Position numbers and translations under genes: made by a program | The notes under the pieces: model-generated | The model's database searches: none | Seen by the model: only the letters and a program-made list of their open reading frames with translations | Told to the model about the DNA's origin: nothing | NCBI GenBank assembly: GCA_014529385.2 | Contig: CM043966.1 | Location: forward strand, 98,133,587 to 98,197,586 | Length of the DNA stretch: 64,000 nt | Reading direction: 5' to 3' | From: Adiantum capillus-veneris | Lineage: Eukaryota > Streptophyta > Polypodiopsida > Polypodiales > Pteridaceae | Part shown: positions 1-10,477 of the stretch, piece by piece | How the letters are laid out: each line of letters opens with the position of its first letter | How positions within the stretch are numbered: the first letter of the stretch is position 1

Positions 1-930
1 CAAAACGAATGGTTTCAAAGGATCTACAATAGCTAGTATGGGAGTTGTAGCTAATGCATCCTTTAGTATATCGAAACTGTGTTGTTGAGCGGGTCCCCAC
101 TGAAAAGCTTTGCCTTTGCCTTTCAGTTAATCCGTCATGGGAACAACAATATTAGCATAGTTTTTAACGAACCTTCGGTAAAAACCTACAAATCCTTTAA
201 AAATCTGTAACTCTTCCAGATTTTTAGGAGAAGGCCATTTCTGGATGGTATCCACTTTGGATTGATCCACATATAGCCCATTAGCTAAAATAACATGCCC
301 TAAATAGTGAATTTCTTTTTTCAAAAAATCACACTTAGATTCCTTGGCATATAATTTGTTTGTTCGCAACAACTCGAACACCTACCTGAGATGTTGTAAG
401 TATTCTTCTTCAGAAGCACTGTAGACTAGAATGTCATCGAAAAAAACGATGACAAATTTGTCCAAGTACGGCTTCAAGACACGATTCATAAGTGTCATGA
501 ATGTTGCGGGCGCATTGGTTAACCTGAAGGGCATCACTAAAAACTCGTAGTGTCCAAACCTTGTTCGGAATGCAGATTTGGGTATATCAGCAAGTCGCAT
601 ACGGACTTGGTGATAACTTGACCACAAGTCTATTTTTGTAAAAATGCGAGCATGAGTGAGTTTATTGAACAACTTATCCACTCGTGGCAATGGGTACTTG
701 TTCTTAACCGTAACCGCATTTAAGCCACTGTACGCACATGCGCATACTGTCGTCTTTTTTCTTCACTAATAGGATAGGAGAAGCCCATGGTGAAGAATTG
801 GGTTGTATAAACCCTCTGCTAAGGTAGTCAGGAAGCTGACCTTCCACCTAAGAAGCTTCAGAGTAACTCATACGGTAGGGCGATTTACTGACAGGTTTAC
901 AGCCTACAACCACATCGATACTATTTGCAC
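1..930 (-). pseudogene. pol: Gypsy-A reverse transcriptase and start of RNase H
   Basis: The best block (690-382) has the RT palm: [14 protein letters not shown], then [15 protein letters not shown] and the catalytic FFDDILVY. One in-frame stop follows LQHLR at 382-384. The frame then continues at 381-130 through the RT connection (KEIHYLGHVI, WPSPKNLEEL, KGFVGFYRRFVKNYA). A stop at 127-129 precedes RNase H sequence running to base 1. Upstream, 930-691 still encodes the finger region ([11 protein letters not shown]-like) but with frame changes. The enzyme copies element RNA to DNA; this copy cannot make a full-length product. Confidence 0.88.
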
Positions 931-933
931 CGA

Positions 934-2855
934 TCATGTCGGCGGAAATCTTGGTGGAAAATCATTAGGAAAAACATCTTGAAATTCCTTTAATAATTTA
1001 TGTAACTCAATAGCAACGTTTGCTTGTTTGGAAGTAGCCATTGGTGGAAGAGATGAGAGAGAAGCATGTGGCGTTGAGGAATGTTCAACAGATTCAATGT
1101 TAGAGAGAAAATGAGACAGTGAGTAACACAAGAAAACTTGATCTATTTCATTATCAGAAACGAGCTGCATAAGCTCAGCTGTACAAATCAATGGTGAAGA
1201 AGGTACATCCTTCTCTCCTAACAACAACACATGTGCGCCATGGGATTCAAACATCAAGCTGTTGTGCTCATAGCTACACTTCAGTGATGGTCCTAGGCTA
1301 TGCAACCACTCTCTACCAAGGAGCACGTCTGCCCTCTCCATGTTCATAACCTGAAAATCCAAGCATGTGGAGTAACCTTGTACTTCCAACGGAACAGCTC
1401 GGCATTGGGTATCCCAGATTTTGGTATCATGTTCATTCATCATTGCTACCTTGTAGCGGTGGTTGGATACTCGGGGTTTGAGGCAATTTGAGTTTTTTCA
1501 CCAATCCCTAATTGATGAAATTGTGAGTAGCACCGTCATCTACCAAGATGCGCACCTTGTGCCCTTGCTTAGATCCGTGCATACGGACTAACTCATGTGG
1601 TCCAAATATTTGTTGCCACATGGAAGCTGTGAGACAGCATGCATGCACCACCTCGGTGTGTGTTACTTCCACTGTAAAGAATCGTGAGGAAGACTCAAGA
1701 GGCAGCAGTTGCACCGTGTGCACTGCTTTCTCCCTGCCATGACCAGCAGATTTCCCCTTGGGACAATCCTTTTTGCCATGACCGCTTCCTAAACATTGAA
1801 AACATAATTTCTCTTTTTTAGCTTTATCAAAGTCCTCAGGAGAGAGAGGACCTATGGACCCCTTGGGTTTTTTAGATGCTTCTGAATTGGATACTATAAA
1901 TTTTCTTTGATTGTGCCCATACTGAGTGCGTGTATTACCATCTATATTAGCAGGCACGTGAATATTATGTGCTTTCTTTTCATCTGGATCATCGTGAATA
2001 TGTGCTTTCACTATGGCTTCCTCAAGTGTTTTAGGGTCTTGGGTCTTGACGTACTTCTTAAGCTCTGGTGTCAGACCACGTATAAAACCCCATACTTATT
2101 GAAAGTTATCTAAGCCTTCTAACTTGAGGATAACATCTCGATAGTGAGATATATATTCAAGCAATGATGGGTATTGGCGCATGGAACATGTGTCCCAAGC
2201 CGTCCAATTCTGATCTGCTTCATTTGTAGGCAAAAATTATTAGCTAAACATAGCTTCAAAAGCTGCCCAACTCTGTGGTATGATATTCTTCTCCTCAAGA
2301 GACATCCACCTTTGGTAGGGCTTGCCTTCCAGAGTTAAGCTCGTTTGCAGAGCTCTGACTGCGTCTGGAGTACGCCGTAAGGCGTGAATTCCATTCCACT
2401 AGCTGAGAAAGATATTCACTGCATCCTTATTGTGGTGTCGGTCTTCTCCCTTAAAAGTCGCTAGCTTGGTGTTTTTCAACAGCTCATCCACCTCTTTTGT
2501 AGTTAGAGTGTGCAAAGTATCAACAGTTGGGCCTTGCCCTGGATCTTGCCCTTGTGTAGCAACATGCTCATGCATGTGTGTGTCAGCACGACCCTTGGAC
2601 TGCTATTGCATTAATTGAATCACTAATGTGGATAGTTTAGTGGCATTTGCATTTAAAGCCTTAAAATTTTCATCCATGACTGACATGCGTGTTTGAAGTG
2701 CATGAAATTCTTGAATGTTGAGCAATTCATAAGTGTCATCACCTGCCGTAGCGTCGCGGGTACTCTCCTTGAGAGGATCCCGACCGTGGGCCATCATGGG
2801 CAGGATCAGGCGTACTTTGCTCAAAATCAAAAGTCATATTGATATCTGAATCCAT
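934..2855 (-). pseudogene. gag: Gypsy-A gag and aspartic protease
   Basis: The likely gag start is the ATG at 2855 (MDSDINMTFDFEQ). A frame change near 2780 is needed to reach the open stretch 2830-2603. Gag remains scattered through 2600-2012. The zinc knuckle CFQCLGSGHGKKDC (CX2CX4HX4C) lies in the ORF 2011-1508. It is followed by the protease active-site segment ILVDDGATHNFIN, with DDG in place of the usual DSG. After a stop the protease continues at 1443-934 (RADVLLGREWL), then the linker FQDVFPNDFPP that normally precedes RT. The frames do not join, so this is a remnant. Confidence 0.82.
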
Positions 2856-3607
2856 GGCGACACAGTGTGGTGCAAGGAATAGTCAAAAAAATACATGAGA
2901 TTGAGAGCACTTGCAAATTGTAATTAGCCTTGCTATATAATTCCATCAAAGTCGATAGTATCCAAGTGGAAATCGCTTTGGAACGTCCGCCGTATAGGGA
3001 ATTACTTAATCCCTTGTAGCCGAATCAATTATGCGTGCAACCGTTAATTGATTTCGATATATAATGTCACTTTGAACTCCCGTCGAGATGCTTTGATTAA
3101 ATTTCTGAGTTTTTGCCGATAATACACCAAAAATATGTGTGTTGAAGTGCTTGCCGGCCGTGTCGATATGCTGAGCCTTGTCGAGCCTTGCCGAATCCGC
3201 ACAAGGAGGGGGGGGGGGGGGGTACCCCACTGTGGGTACCGTCCCTTGTGTTTGAAAAAAAAAAGGCTTTGGCCACTAACCCCCAAGGGGTTGGGCGCCC
3301 GTCGAGTGTGTAGAGAGACAAGCTCACCGGCTATGGCCGCTTGTAGACAGCGCAAGGGGTCAAGCCAAGCTCCCCTCGCCTCATGCGTTGCTTTTCTCCG
3401 CTTGCTATAGGCACGGGAAAAACTCCCCCCGTCGGCGTGATGCTGTAGAGCCCGCAAGGGCACCGTTTGGTGCAGGTCCCGCCTCGATGGCTTCTCCTTG
3501 CAAGGGTAGTTGCCCACGGCTTCGGCCTGTCGTCCTCCTCACAGGAGGTGTGTTCCACGCTCCCTTGGCCCTGACATGCAAAAGCTCATGTCCAAAAAAA
3601 GAACCAA
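2856..3607 (-). other. Gypsy-A untranslated leader, partly GC-rich
   Basis: About 750 bases lie between the primer-binding site and gag. Bases 3200-3600 are much richer in G and C than the neighbourhood and hold a run of about 19 G near 3205 and an A-run near 3256. Several overlapping ORFs in this part are compositional by-products, with no recognisable protein. Confidence 0.5.
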
Positions 3608-3620
3608 GCTCTTGTTACCA
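3608..3620 (-). other. Primer-binding site (tRNA-iMet), degenerate
   Basis: On the minus strand TGGTAACAAGAGC follows one base after the LTR end. It matches TGGTATCAGAGC, the complement of the initiator Met-tRNA 3' end, with one extra base and a T-to-A change. Confidence 0.75.
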
Positions 3621-3621
3621 A

Positions 3622-3774
3622 TGTTAGACAAGGGGAACTAGAAGCTAGTAGTCCACCTCCCAACCACCCACTATATAGCATGGCCCCTGGCCCTTTGCCC
3701 TAGTTGGACTCCCTTTCCACACTGCCTAGCCCGGCCTTGACCTTCTCTAGTCCGGCCTTGCCAGTGTCCTGACA
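3622..3774 (-). repeat. Gypsy-A LTR, 153 bp
   Basis: On the minus strand it begins TGTCAGGACACTGG and ends CTTGTCTAACA. It contains CTATATAGTGG as a likely TATA box and two GGCCGG-type repeats. The start is confirmed by the related sequence at 21817, which follows a polypurine tract. At 153 bp it is short for a gypsy LTR. Confidence 0.78.
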
Positions 3775-3784
3775 ATAGACCCCT

Positions 3785-5480
3785 AGTAGCATTAGTCCAA
3801 ATAAATCCTTCAACTTTTTGTGCCATTATAGAATACCCAATCTACTTTGTATGGTCTTGACCATGCAATCTTAAGATTGGGCTTGTTTGGGCGTAACTTT
3901 GACTAATATAGCGAAACCAAGCCCCCCTTTTTGAACTCCCTAACTTTCAACTTGCTATCATGCCTTTTTTTTATTAAATGTTGTACAACTTCTTGCTCTA
4001 GCATTGCTCTTTGTGTAATTTCTTCTAGCTTCATTAGTTCATCTCATCTTTGCTTCAGTGCTGAATTATAATCCACATCATGCTCAATGGCCATTCTAAG
4101 GCTGGGGATTGCAGATTCATTGGTACCATTGCTTTAGTTCCTTACACCATTCTGAATGGTGACACACCATTTGTGATCTTGTGAGTTGTTCTATAGGCCC
4201 AGAATGCCATCTGAAGCTTCTCATCCCAAATGTGGGGTTCAATCTAGAATATCTTTTTCAGAATGATCTTGTCAGTGATGGTCTTGTTATAGTTTCAGCC
4301 TTTCCGTTGCGCCTGGGATAATATGGTGTATATTTTCATCTGAAGCTTCTCATTCCAAATGTGGAGTTCAATCTGGACTATCTTTTTCAGAATGATCTTG
4401 TCAGTGATGGTCTTGTTCTACTTTCAGCCTTTCTTGTTCCATCTAAAGCCTCTCATCCCAAACGTGGGGTTCAATTTGGACTATCTTTTTTAGAATGATC
4501 TTGTCAGTGATGGTCTTGTTCTACTTTCAGCCTTTCCGTTGCACCTGGGACAATATGGTGTATATTTCCAATGCTTGATCAAGAAGATTTCAGCTAGAAC
4601 TGAGAAGATTTCATTCAAAATTTGAATTGTTTCATTGATGAAATGGGTTCCTTGATCTGAAACTATCTCAATTATACAACCATATTGACATATGATGTGC
4701 TCATATGGAAAGCAAGTTGTGGAATTGACAGTATTATTAGAAACTTCTTTGGCTTCCACCCATTTTCTGGCATAACAGGTTGCCATGACTATATATATGT
4801 TCTTTTTGGGAGTAACCTTCTCAAAAGTCCCATAAATTCCAAACCCCATTTCATGAAAATTCAAAATGGTTGTATTGTGGTTAGAAGTGTCTTGATTCCT
4901 AGTGTTGGTCTGTCCATTGTTTGGCAAATATCACATAGTTTGCAAAAATCTGACATCATGATTTCTCACCATAATCTTGCATGTAAAATTTCTTATAAGT
5001 GGTATCAATGGAAAATTTCCCTCTAGCGCTTCCACTATGAGCTTCAATAATGACTTGCATTCTGCCTTGTATTGGCACAGATCTTTTGAGACCTCCATCA
5101 ATTCTTAACTTGTGTAGGAATCCAACTATGATAGTGATTCAAGCTTTTAATAATCAGAGCCTATTTACTAGACTTAGACCAATCCTCTAGAAAATCTCCA
5201 TATTGGAGAAAATCATATACATCTTGCCATTTTAGATCGGGCCCATTTGTTGCCATACTCTAAATTTTTTTAGCATCTACTAGTTCATCTCTTGTTGATG
5301 TAGCTCAAATTTCCTTAATGCTTCTGCAGCATCACAGTGAGTTTTACCTAGCTCATGGAAGATTTAAATTCAAACTTCAGCAAAACCATTTTGTTAATTA
5401 CAAAGAAAAGTGCCTAATGGTCCACATAAAAGTGAAACACCTTCCCTAGTAGATAATGACCCCCCTCGAGGCCATATCTC
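3785..5480 (-). pseudogene. Gypsy integrase and RNase H remnant (different element)
   Basis: On the minus strand 5480-5100 gives weak RNase H-like sequence and the zinc-binding N-terminal part of integrase. The ORF 4927-4490 has the integrase core (ARKWVEAKEVSNNTV, IVSDQGTHFINETI, CNGKAES). Bases 4190-3785 give the C-terminal part (NGVSPFRMV, REFKKGGLVL). The KWVEA and DQGTHF motifs identify a Ty3/gypsy integrase. Its sequence is unlike that of Gypsy-A, B or C, so it is a fourth gypsy family. Stops and an internal triplication show decay. Confidence 0.78.
4207..4568. repeat. Imperfect triplication inside the integrase core
   Basis: Three consecutive copies (about 4207-4336, 4337-4441, 4442-4568) share CAGAATGATCTTGTCAGTG and GGTCTTGTT. 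Each corresponds to the stretch around NGKAES and the following TDKII-like residues. Copy lengths differ (about 130, 105 and 127 bases), so the reading frame is lost. Confidence 0.8.
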
Positions 5481-5509
5481 AATATCGCTATTGTACATGC
5501 TCTTCCATC

Positions 5510-6990
5510 ATCAATAAAAATGATGTTTAGAGTTTCAAACCACATGTTTTGAGAATGTTGTTAAAGATGAAAAACGGTGGCAAGCTATGGATGAAGAGAT
5601 GGCTATCTTGATGAAAATGGAACCTGGGAGTTGGTGCCATTACTAAAGGGAAAGAAGGCGATTGGATGTAAATGCGTGTACAAAATAAATCATAATGCTA
5701 ATGGTAGTTTGAGAAGGTACAAGATCAGGTTTGTGGAAAAAAGTTAAATGCATAGACTTATGGGATTGATTATTAGGAGACATTCATCCCCATAGCCAAG
5801 ATAACTATCGTTCGTGTGCTTATTGCAGTGGTTGCAACTTTAAGATAACTATCATTCGTGTGCTTATTGCAGTGGCTGCAACTTTAAGATGGGTGTTGAA
5901 ACAAATGGATGTAAAGAATGCTTTCTTGAGTGGATACTTGGAGGAAGTTGTGTATATAGAGCAGACACAAGGTTATGAGAATATGATCATTACATGACCT
6001 TGTATGTAGGTTTAAGAAAAGCATTGTATGGACTGAAGCAAGCACATGGAGCTTGGTATGAGAGGATTGTGGCATTTCTCATTTCTTTGGGCTTTGAGAT
6101 ATGTGATGCAGATCATTCATTGTATGAGCAAAAGAATGAGACATGAATTTGTTGATATACATCTATGTGGAAGAATTGATTGTTGGAGGCAATAACGTGG
6201 CTAAAGTAGAGGGTGTACAAGCTCTACTTATGCAGGAGTTTTAGATGAAACACTTGGGAGACTTGTGGTATTTCTTGGGCATTGAAATTGTTTGCATAGA
6301 AGAGGGTGTATGGTTTTCACAAAGATAATATGCTTTGGACATGTTGAAAAAGTATGGTATGGATGATTGTAAGCCAATTGCAATGCCCTTAGAAAAAAAC
6401 TTGAAGCTCGAGAATGATTTAAATCAAGTACTTATGAATGCTACCATTTATAGGAAGATTGTGGGTAGCTTGATCTACCTGACTATCTCACATCTAGACT
6501 TGAGCTACATAGCTATATTGGTAAGTCAGTTTATGCAGTCTCCAAAGATATCACACTTGGATATAGTGAGGTGCACATTGTGATATGTGAGTGCTACTTT
6601 GGATTATGTACTCTTTAATAGGGTTGATGTGGATTTGCAGCTCTATGTTTACACAAATGCGGATTGGGTTGGTAGCACATACGATCGCATGTCTATCGAA
6701 GGACTCATGGCTTCACTTGGGAGTGCTGCTATCACATGGAGCAGCAAGAAGGAACCTACATTTTCTCTATCAAGTATAGAGGCAAAATATAGGGGTACTG
6801 CAATGGTAGTATGTGAGGTATCATGGTTAGGATTGCTACTTTAGGACTTTGGAGTATAGGTACAGAGGCCGATTGTCATCTATTGTGACAACCTAGCAAG
6901 TGACATCAACCTTGAGAACGTGGCGACAGATGAGCAGGTTGCAAATACCTTCATGAAAACCCTTGGAATGGAGAAGCTACGACAATTTTG
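5510..6990 (+). pseudogene. pol: Ty1/copia pol remnant (RT and RNase H)
   Basis: The reading starts with ENVVKDEKRWQAMDEEM and GTWELVPL, typical of the copia RT N-terminus. It continues through WVLKQMDVKNAFLSGYL and, after damage, MDMLKKYGMDDCKPIAMPL (6335). From there it runs in one frame, with one TGA at 6581-6583, to the RNase H motifs YTNADWVGS, SSKKEPTFSLSSIEAKY and IYCDN (to 6890). The final tail ATDEQVANTFMKTLGMEKL is present, but roughly 30 residues that usually lie between the CDN motif and this tail are missing. No LTR pair was found for it. Confidence 0.87.
5798..5885. repeat. 44-bp tandem duplication in copia RT
   Basis: AAGATAACTATCGTTCGTGT and the bases after it (44 in all) are repeated directly with two mismatches. 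The period is not a multiple of three, so the duplication breaks the RT frame. Confidence 0.9.
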
Positions 6991-7287
6991 AGCAATTCTT
7001 GGCATATATGAGATGACATTGAGCTTGAAGAAAAGTTTTGACATGTCGAGCTCAACATGTACGACCCTTGGATGACTATCATCGACAATCATCATCATCG
7101 CCACACCTTGGCGGATACACATATCTTTGCTAGTGATACTATAGTTGTATGAAATCAAGTTGGTCTACCTACCTGAGTGATGACACACGCATCCACTCAC
7201 CTCACTCACTAGCAATGGATCAGACTAGATCGTTGTACTAGTTTTCTTTTATGTTGTTATTTTTCCCTATATGATGGGATTGTTAGG
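6991..7287. other. Spacer with no gene seen
   Basis: AT-rich sequence downstream of the copia pol remnant. It could hold its 3' LTR, but no polypurine tract or matching copy was identified. Confidence 0.4.
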
Positions 7288-7990
7288 TTACTGAGGAGAC
7301 AACAACTCCATGCATTCTCTAGAAAAGTGGCCCTCTTTCCTGGCACACCTTGAGCACTTAAATTTCCTAGGGGATTCATGTCCTTTGTGCTCACAGTTGT
7401 CACACTTTATGCACTTGCTGGTTGTATGATTGCTCGCCCAACAATGGATACACCATGATCCCTCCTCCTTCGGCATCTTCGTTTGTACTCCTGACATCTC
7501 CTCTACCTTCTGAGTCTTTTAAGTTCCTTCTCCCAGTCCTTTGTCTTGGAATGTTTGTTAGCCGGTTCGTCCTTTGAACTCCTAGTATCCTCCAAGCTGC
7601 TAGAGTCACTTGAACTGTATCTTTTTTTACTTCTTTGCCTCTTTTTGCTCCATCTTTATAGATCTTTGTACTAACTCTTCAAAAGTGCACATAAAATTGG
7701 TGATTTTTGAGTTCGCCACCTCTTTCATTGATGTTTCGTTGAGGAACCAAGCCCTAAGACTCTTGTGTCCTGGTGAAAACAATTGTTTGGCTAAATATTT
7801 AATTTCCTCCACAAACTGTCTGACATGCTTATTTATCTATTTAATTATTCCTAGCTGACTGTCATCAGTCTTCTCATCCTTGAAATGCTAAAAAAATGCT
7901 TTGAACAATGATTTGAAGATTGATAGCTAGTCTAGTAGGTAGTTGAAGTACCATGTTTGGACTTCTCCCCTTTATGTTTGAGGGAAGTGA
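7288..7990 (-). pseudogene. gag: Retrotransposon gag with three zinc knuckles
   Basis: On the minus strand 7990-7627 gives a gag-like helical region (HVRQFVEEIKYLAKQL, FEELVQRSIKMEQKEAKK). The ORF 7497-7288 then has CIHCWASNHTTSKC (CX2CX4HX4C), CDNCEHKGH (partial) and CSRCARKEGHFSREC (CX2CX5HX4C). Stops separate the two halves. No pol from the same element follows in the right orientation, so its family is unknown. Confidence 0.62.
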
Positions 7991-8091
7991 CAAGACAAAA
8001 CTTCACCAAATTCATTTTAGGACTTGTTTTAGATGTATTGAACATGTCTAGGTCATCAAATTGTCAAGTCTTACAAAAAAAATTGATTGCT

Positions 8092-8113
8092 GTAAATAAT
8101 CACGATTATTTAC
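8092..8113. repeat. 22-bp palindromic motif, copy 1
   Basis: GTAAATAATC, AC, GATTATTTAC: ten-base inverted arms around two bases. Confidence 0.85.
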
Positions 8114-8380
8114 TTTTGTGCTTGTTTGGCTTGAAAATGATCTCTTTACTTCACCTATCACTTGTACACATCTATTACATGCCACATTTCAAGTATGAGC
8201 CAAAATGATCAAGAAAAACTTAGAAATTGAAAAAAAAAAAAACGTACCAAAGTCTTTTCAATCCAATTTTTGAGTTATCTGTTACATTTTTTTGATTCAA
8301 ATCACCCCATATCTCATACACAGAGTCTACATCATGCTTAGAACCAAGTTGTAACAAAAACTATACATTTCGATGAAAAA

Positions 8381-8402
8381 GTTAATATTCGTGATTATTT
8401 TC
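8381..8402. repeat. 22-bp palindromic motif, degraded copy
   Basis: GTTAATATTC, GT, GATTATTTTC: related to the copies at 8092 and 8676, with mismatches in the arms. Confidence 0.55.
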
Positions 8403-8675
8403 TTTCTTCCTAAAATGGGCGAAATTTGCAACTTTGACCTTATGGGACCAAAGAACATAATGTCCCAAGTCCACTGATCAAGTTTGAGCAAATTTGGATC
8501 TCAAAAACTCAAAATCTCTTTATATTTACTGTTTCAGAGCCTGAAAACCTAAATCTGGCACAATTCCCACCTAGTGCACTCAAATGAGCCCACACATCAC
8601 TTAGAGCACCTAAATGCCATATGTTTCAAGCCTATGATATCAAAAATTGCAAAAAGTTGAAAAAAATTCCCAGTT

Positions 8676-8697
8676 GTAAATAATCGTGATTATTTAC
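8676..8697. repeat. 22-bp palindromic motif, copy 2
   Basis: GTAAATAATC, GT, GATTATTTAC: exactly the reverse complement of the copy at 8092. Confidence 0.85.
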
Positions 8698-8883
8698 TTT
8701 TGTTGTAATTTTTTTCTAAACTGTATGATTTTGTTCTTTACATGTTTTTATGCATTTATGCATGCTCCAAAATTGATTTGAAACAAAATGGACATCATTT
8801 GTTAGCAATTCAGACTGAGGGCATTTCGGAGCGGAATTCACAAAATTTTCTAACTTTGACACTGTATTCACCTAACAGGAGCA

Positions 8884-9560
8884 ATGCAAGCTGCCAAGAA
8901 GGCAAATAAAAGTGTGTCCCAGAAAGAAAATCTACAAGAGTTGCTAACTTACCAATTAGATCCAAGTTCAGTGAAGACGGCAAAGGCAACTTACTTGTCA
9001 AGAGAGCAGCTTGAAGAAAACAACACCACTGTTTTCAGGGGCAGATTGAAGAGCAAAGAAGGACACAAAGTAGAACTGCAAATGCTACCAAAGGAGATTT
9101 ATGATGTAGCTGCCAAGCCAGACACCAAAGAAGCCAACAGAAGGATAGGCTTAAGAGGCTCTACGACCAGGAATCATGAGGCGTGGTTTCTAGAAGGCAT
9201 ATGAATTACTATCCACAATCAAAGAAGATGGGTCAGTACAAATCACATACCAACAAGGGAAAAAAGTAGAAGTAGTAATCACTAAAGAGATAGTGGCCGA
9301 GGCACTGAAGCTGCCAACTGAAGGTATGACGATGCGAGCCAGAGATAGAAAGACAACAGGCACTTTCACTAAAGATATCGCTGCTGCAACCTTTTCTGAT
9401 CTCATCCAAATGCAAGTGGAAGAACCAGTTCGCCTATACCATTAACACTTCCACTTCTTATCAAAGAGACCGCCACGGTACATAACCCCAAACCATGTGG
9501 TTGCGACAACCTTCACTCAAGTATTGAGTCGCCAACCAGGCAGGCAATTGATCATGCACA
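8884..9560 (+). pseudogene. Element D ORF, N-terminal part
   Basis: An ORF begins at 8884 (MQAAKKANKSVSQKE) and stays open to 9204. A frame change then leads into STIKEDGSVQITYQQG and VVITKEIVAEALKLP, and a further change into PPRYITPNHVVATTF near 9475. The EALKLP-type segment and the later block resemble gag-like proteins often annotated as putative plant transposon proteins; that is a resemblance, not a match I could test. Lysine- and glutamate-rich composition continues downstream. Confidence 0.55.
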
Positions 9561-9564
9561 ATAT

Positions 9565-10477
9565 GTGCTTACGACACTGAAAGGCACAAAGAAAGAAGGC
9601 AAAATCACATATCTGAGCGCTCTAGAAGTGCTTACCAGAATAGCCTATCATGCTATTGGAATGATCGACAATTTGCCGCTTGTTCCAGATCAGAACACTT
9701 GGATTGTATCTGCTCAACCTTCTCCAGAAACCACTCGTTCAACAAAAAGAGTATGCAAGTCAGATGAAAATTCTGCAGAAAGCTCCCATGAGGCTCATAG
9801 CAGTGAAATCTCGGACAATGAGGAAAGAAGAGCAAGAATTGAAGAAATGACGAAGAAAGCAGTCGCAACACACCAAGAGGAACTTCAACAAAAGAAGGCG
9901 AGATTTGAAAGAGAAAAGAAGACATATGAAAGGAGCCGCCAAGCTGCAGGTGAGGACCCTCAAAGATGGAGTCCAAGAGATATAAGGGGACCAAGAACCA
10001 AGAACCCTGCAAGGAAAGGGACAGAGGATCCCAAGGATTTTCTTGAGCGCATGTGTGCGGAAGCTGAATCTCTAAAGCTAAAGGAAGCTCGAGAAGCTGA
10101 AAGGAAGGCAAAGGAAGAAGCGGCCGAGCAACAAAGACAAGTAGAGGCTACTGAACAAAGTGAGTCACATCACGACCAAGGGGAGATGTCTCTGAAACCA
10201 ACCTCACCCACTACTACGGAGCAAGAAGACCATGGATATGCCAAGCCCAAATCCTTCACCAACTGCTAAACCCAATGAAGGCGAGGAAGCAAAGGAAAAA
10301 GAGAAACAACAAGAAGACCCTAGTTTTGAACAGCCAAAGGGAACAGAAGGCACTGAAGCTGGACCTTCTACAACAACGCAAGAAGCATCAGCCGAGGCAT
10401 CCACGAATCCTCAAGAAGGAAAAGCCACAACACAACCCAAAGAGCCACAAACTGAAACGGCTGAAACCTCTAAATAA
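9565..10477 (+). pseudogene. Element D ORF, charged coiled-coil part
   Basis: The ORF 9565-10269 starts in MLTTLKGTKKEGKITYLSAL and passes into a long Glu/Lys/Arg/Gln-rich stretch (EEMTKKAVATHQEELQQKK) that should form a coiled coil. It ends in a Ser/Thr-rich tail. A frame change carries the reading on at 10232-10477, rich in Pro, Glu, Thr and Gln. No catalytic motif is visible. It is probably a structural gag-like protein of a non-autonomous or poorly known LTR element. Confidence 0.5.

Larger units (their letters stand above)
1..3774 (-). mobile_element. Gypsy-A: Ty3/gypsy LTR retrotransposon, cut by window edge
   Basis: Read on the minus strand the order is 5' LTR (3774-3622), primer-binding site, long leader, gag with a zinc knuckle, protease, reverse transcriptase and the start of RNase H, which runs off at base 1. 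This PR-RT-RH order is that of Ty3/gypsy. All frames are interrupted, so the copy is dead. A second fragment of the same family lies on the plus strand at about 21225-21935, supplying the integrase C-terminus, polypurine tract and start of the 3' LTR that are missing here. Confidence 0.9.
7991..8880. other. Spacer or possible leader with palindromes
   Basis: AT-rich, no gene. It contains two perfect 10-bp-arm palindromes and one degraded copy. It may be the leader or damaged 5' LTR of Element D, but no sequence like the LTR at 12201 was found here. Confidence 0.4.

Noticed and set aside
3044-3517. 157-residue minus ORF and its neighbours
   Set aside because: Several overlapping frames are open in the GC-rich leader; no homology and no agreement between frames.
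9653-10111. 152-residue minus ORF
   Set aside because: Antisense of the coiled-coil ORF of Element D; Leu/Phe/Ser-rich as expected from a Lys/Glu-rich sense strand.
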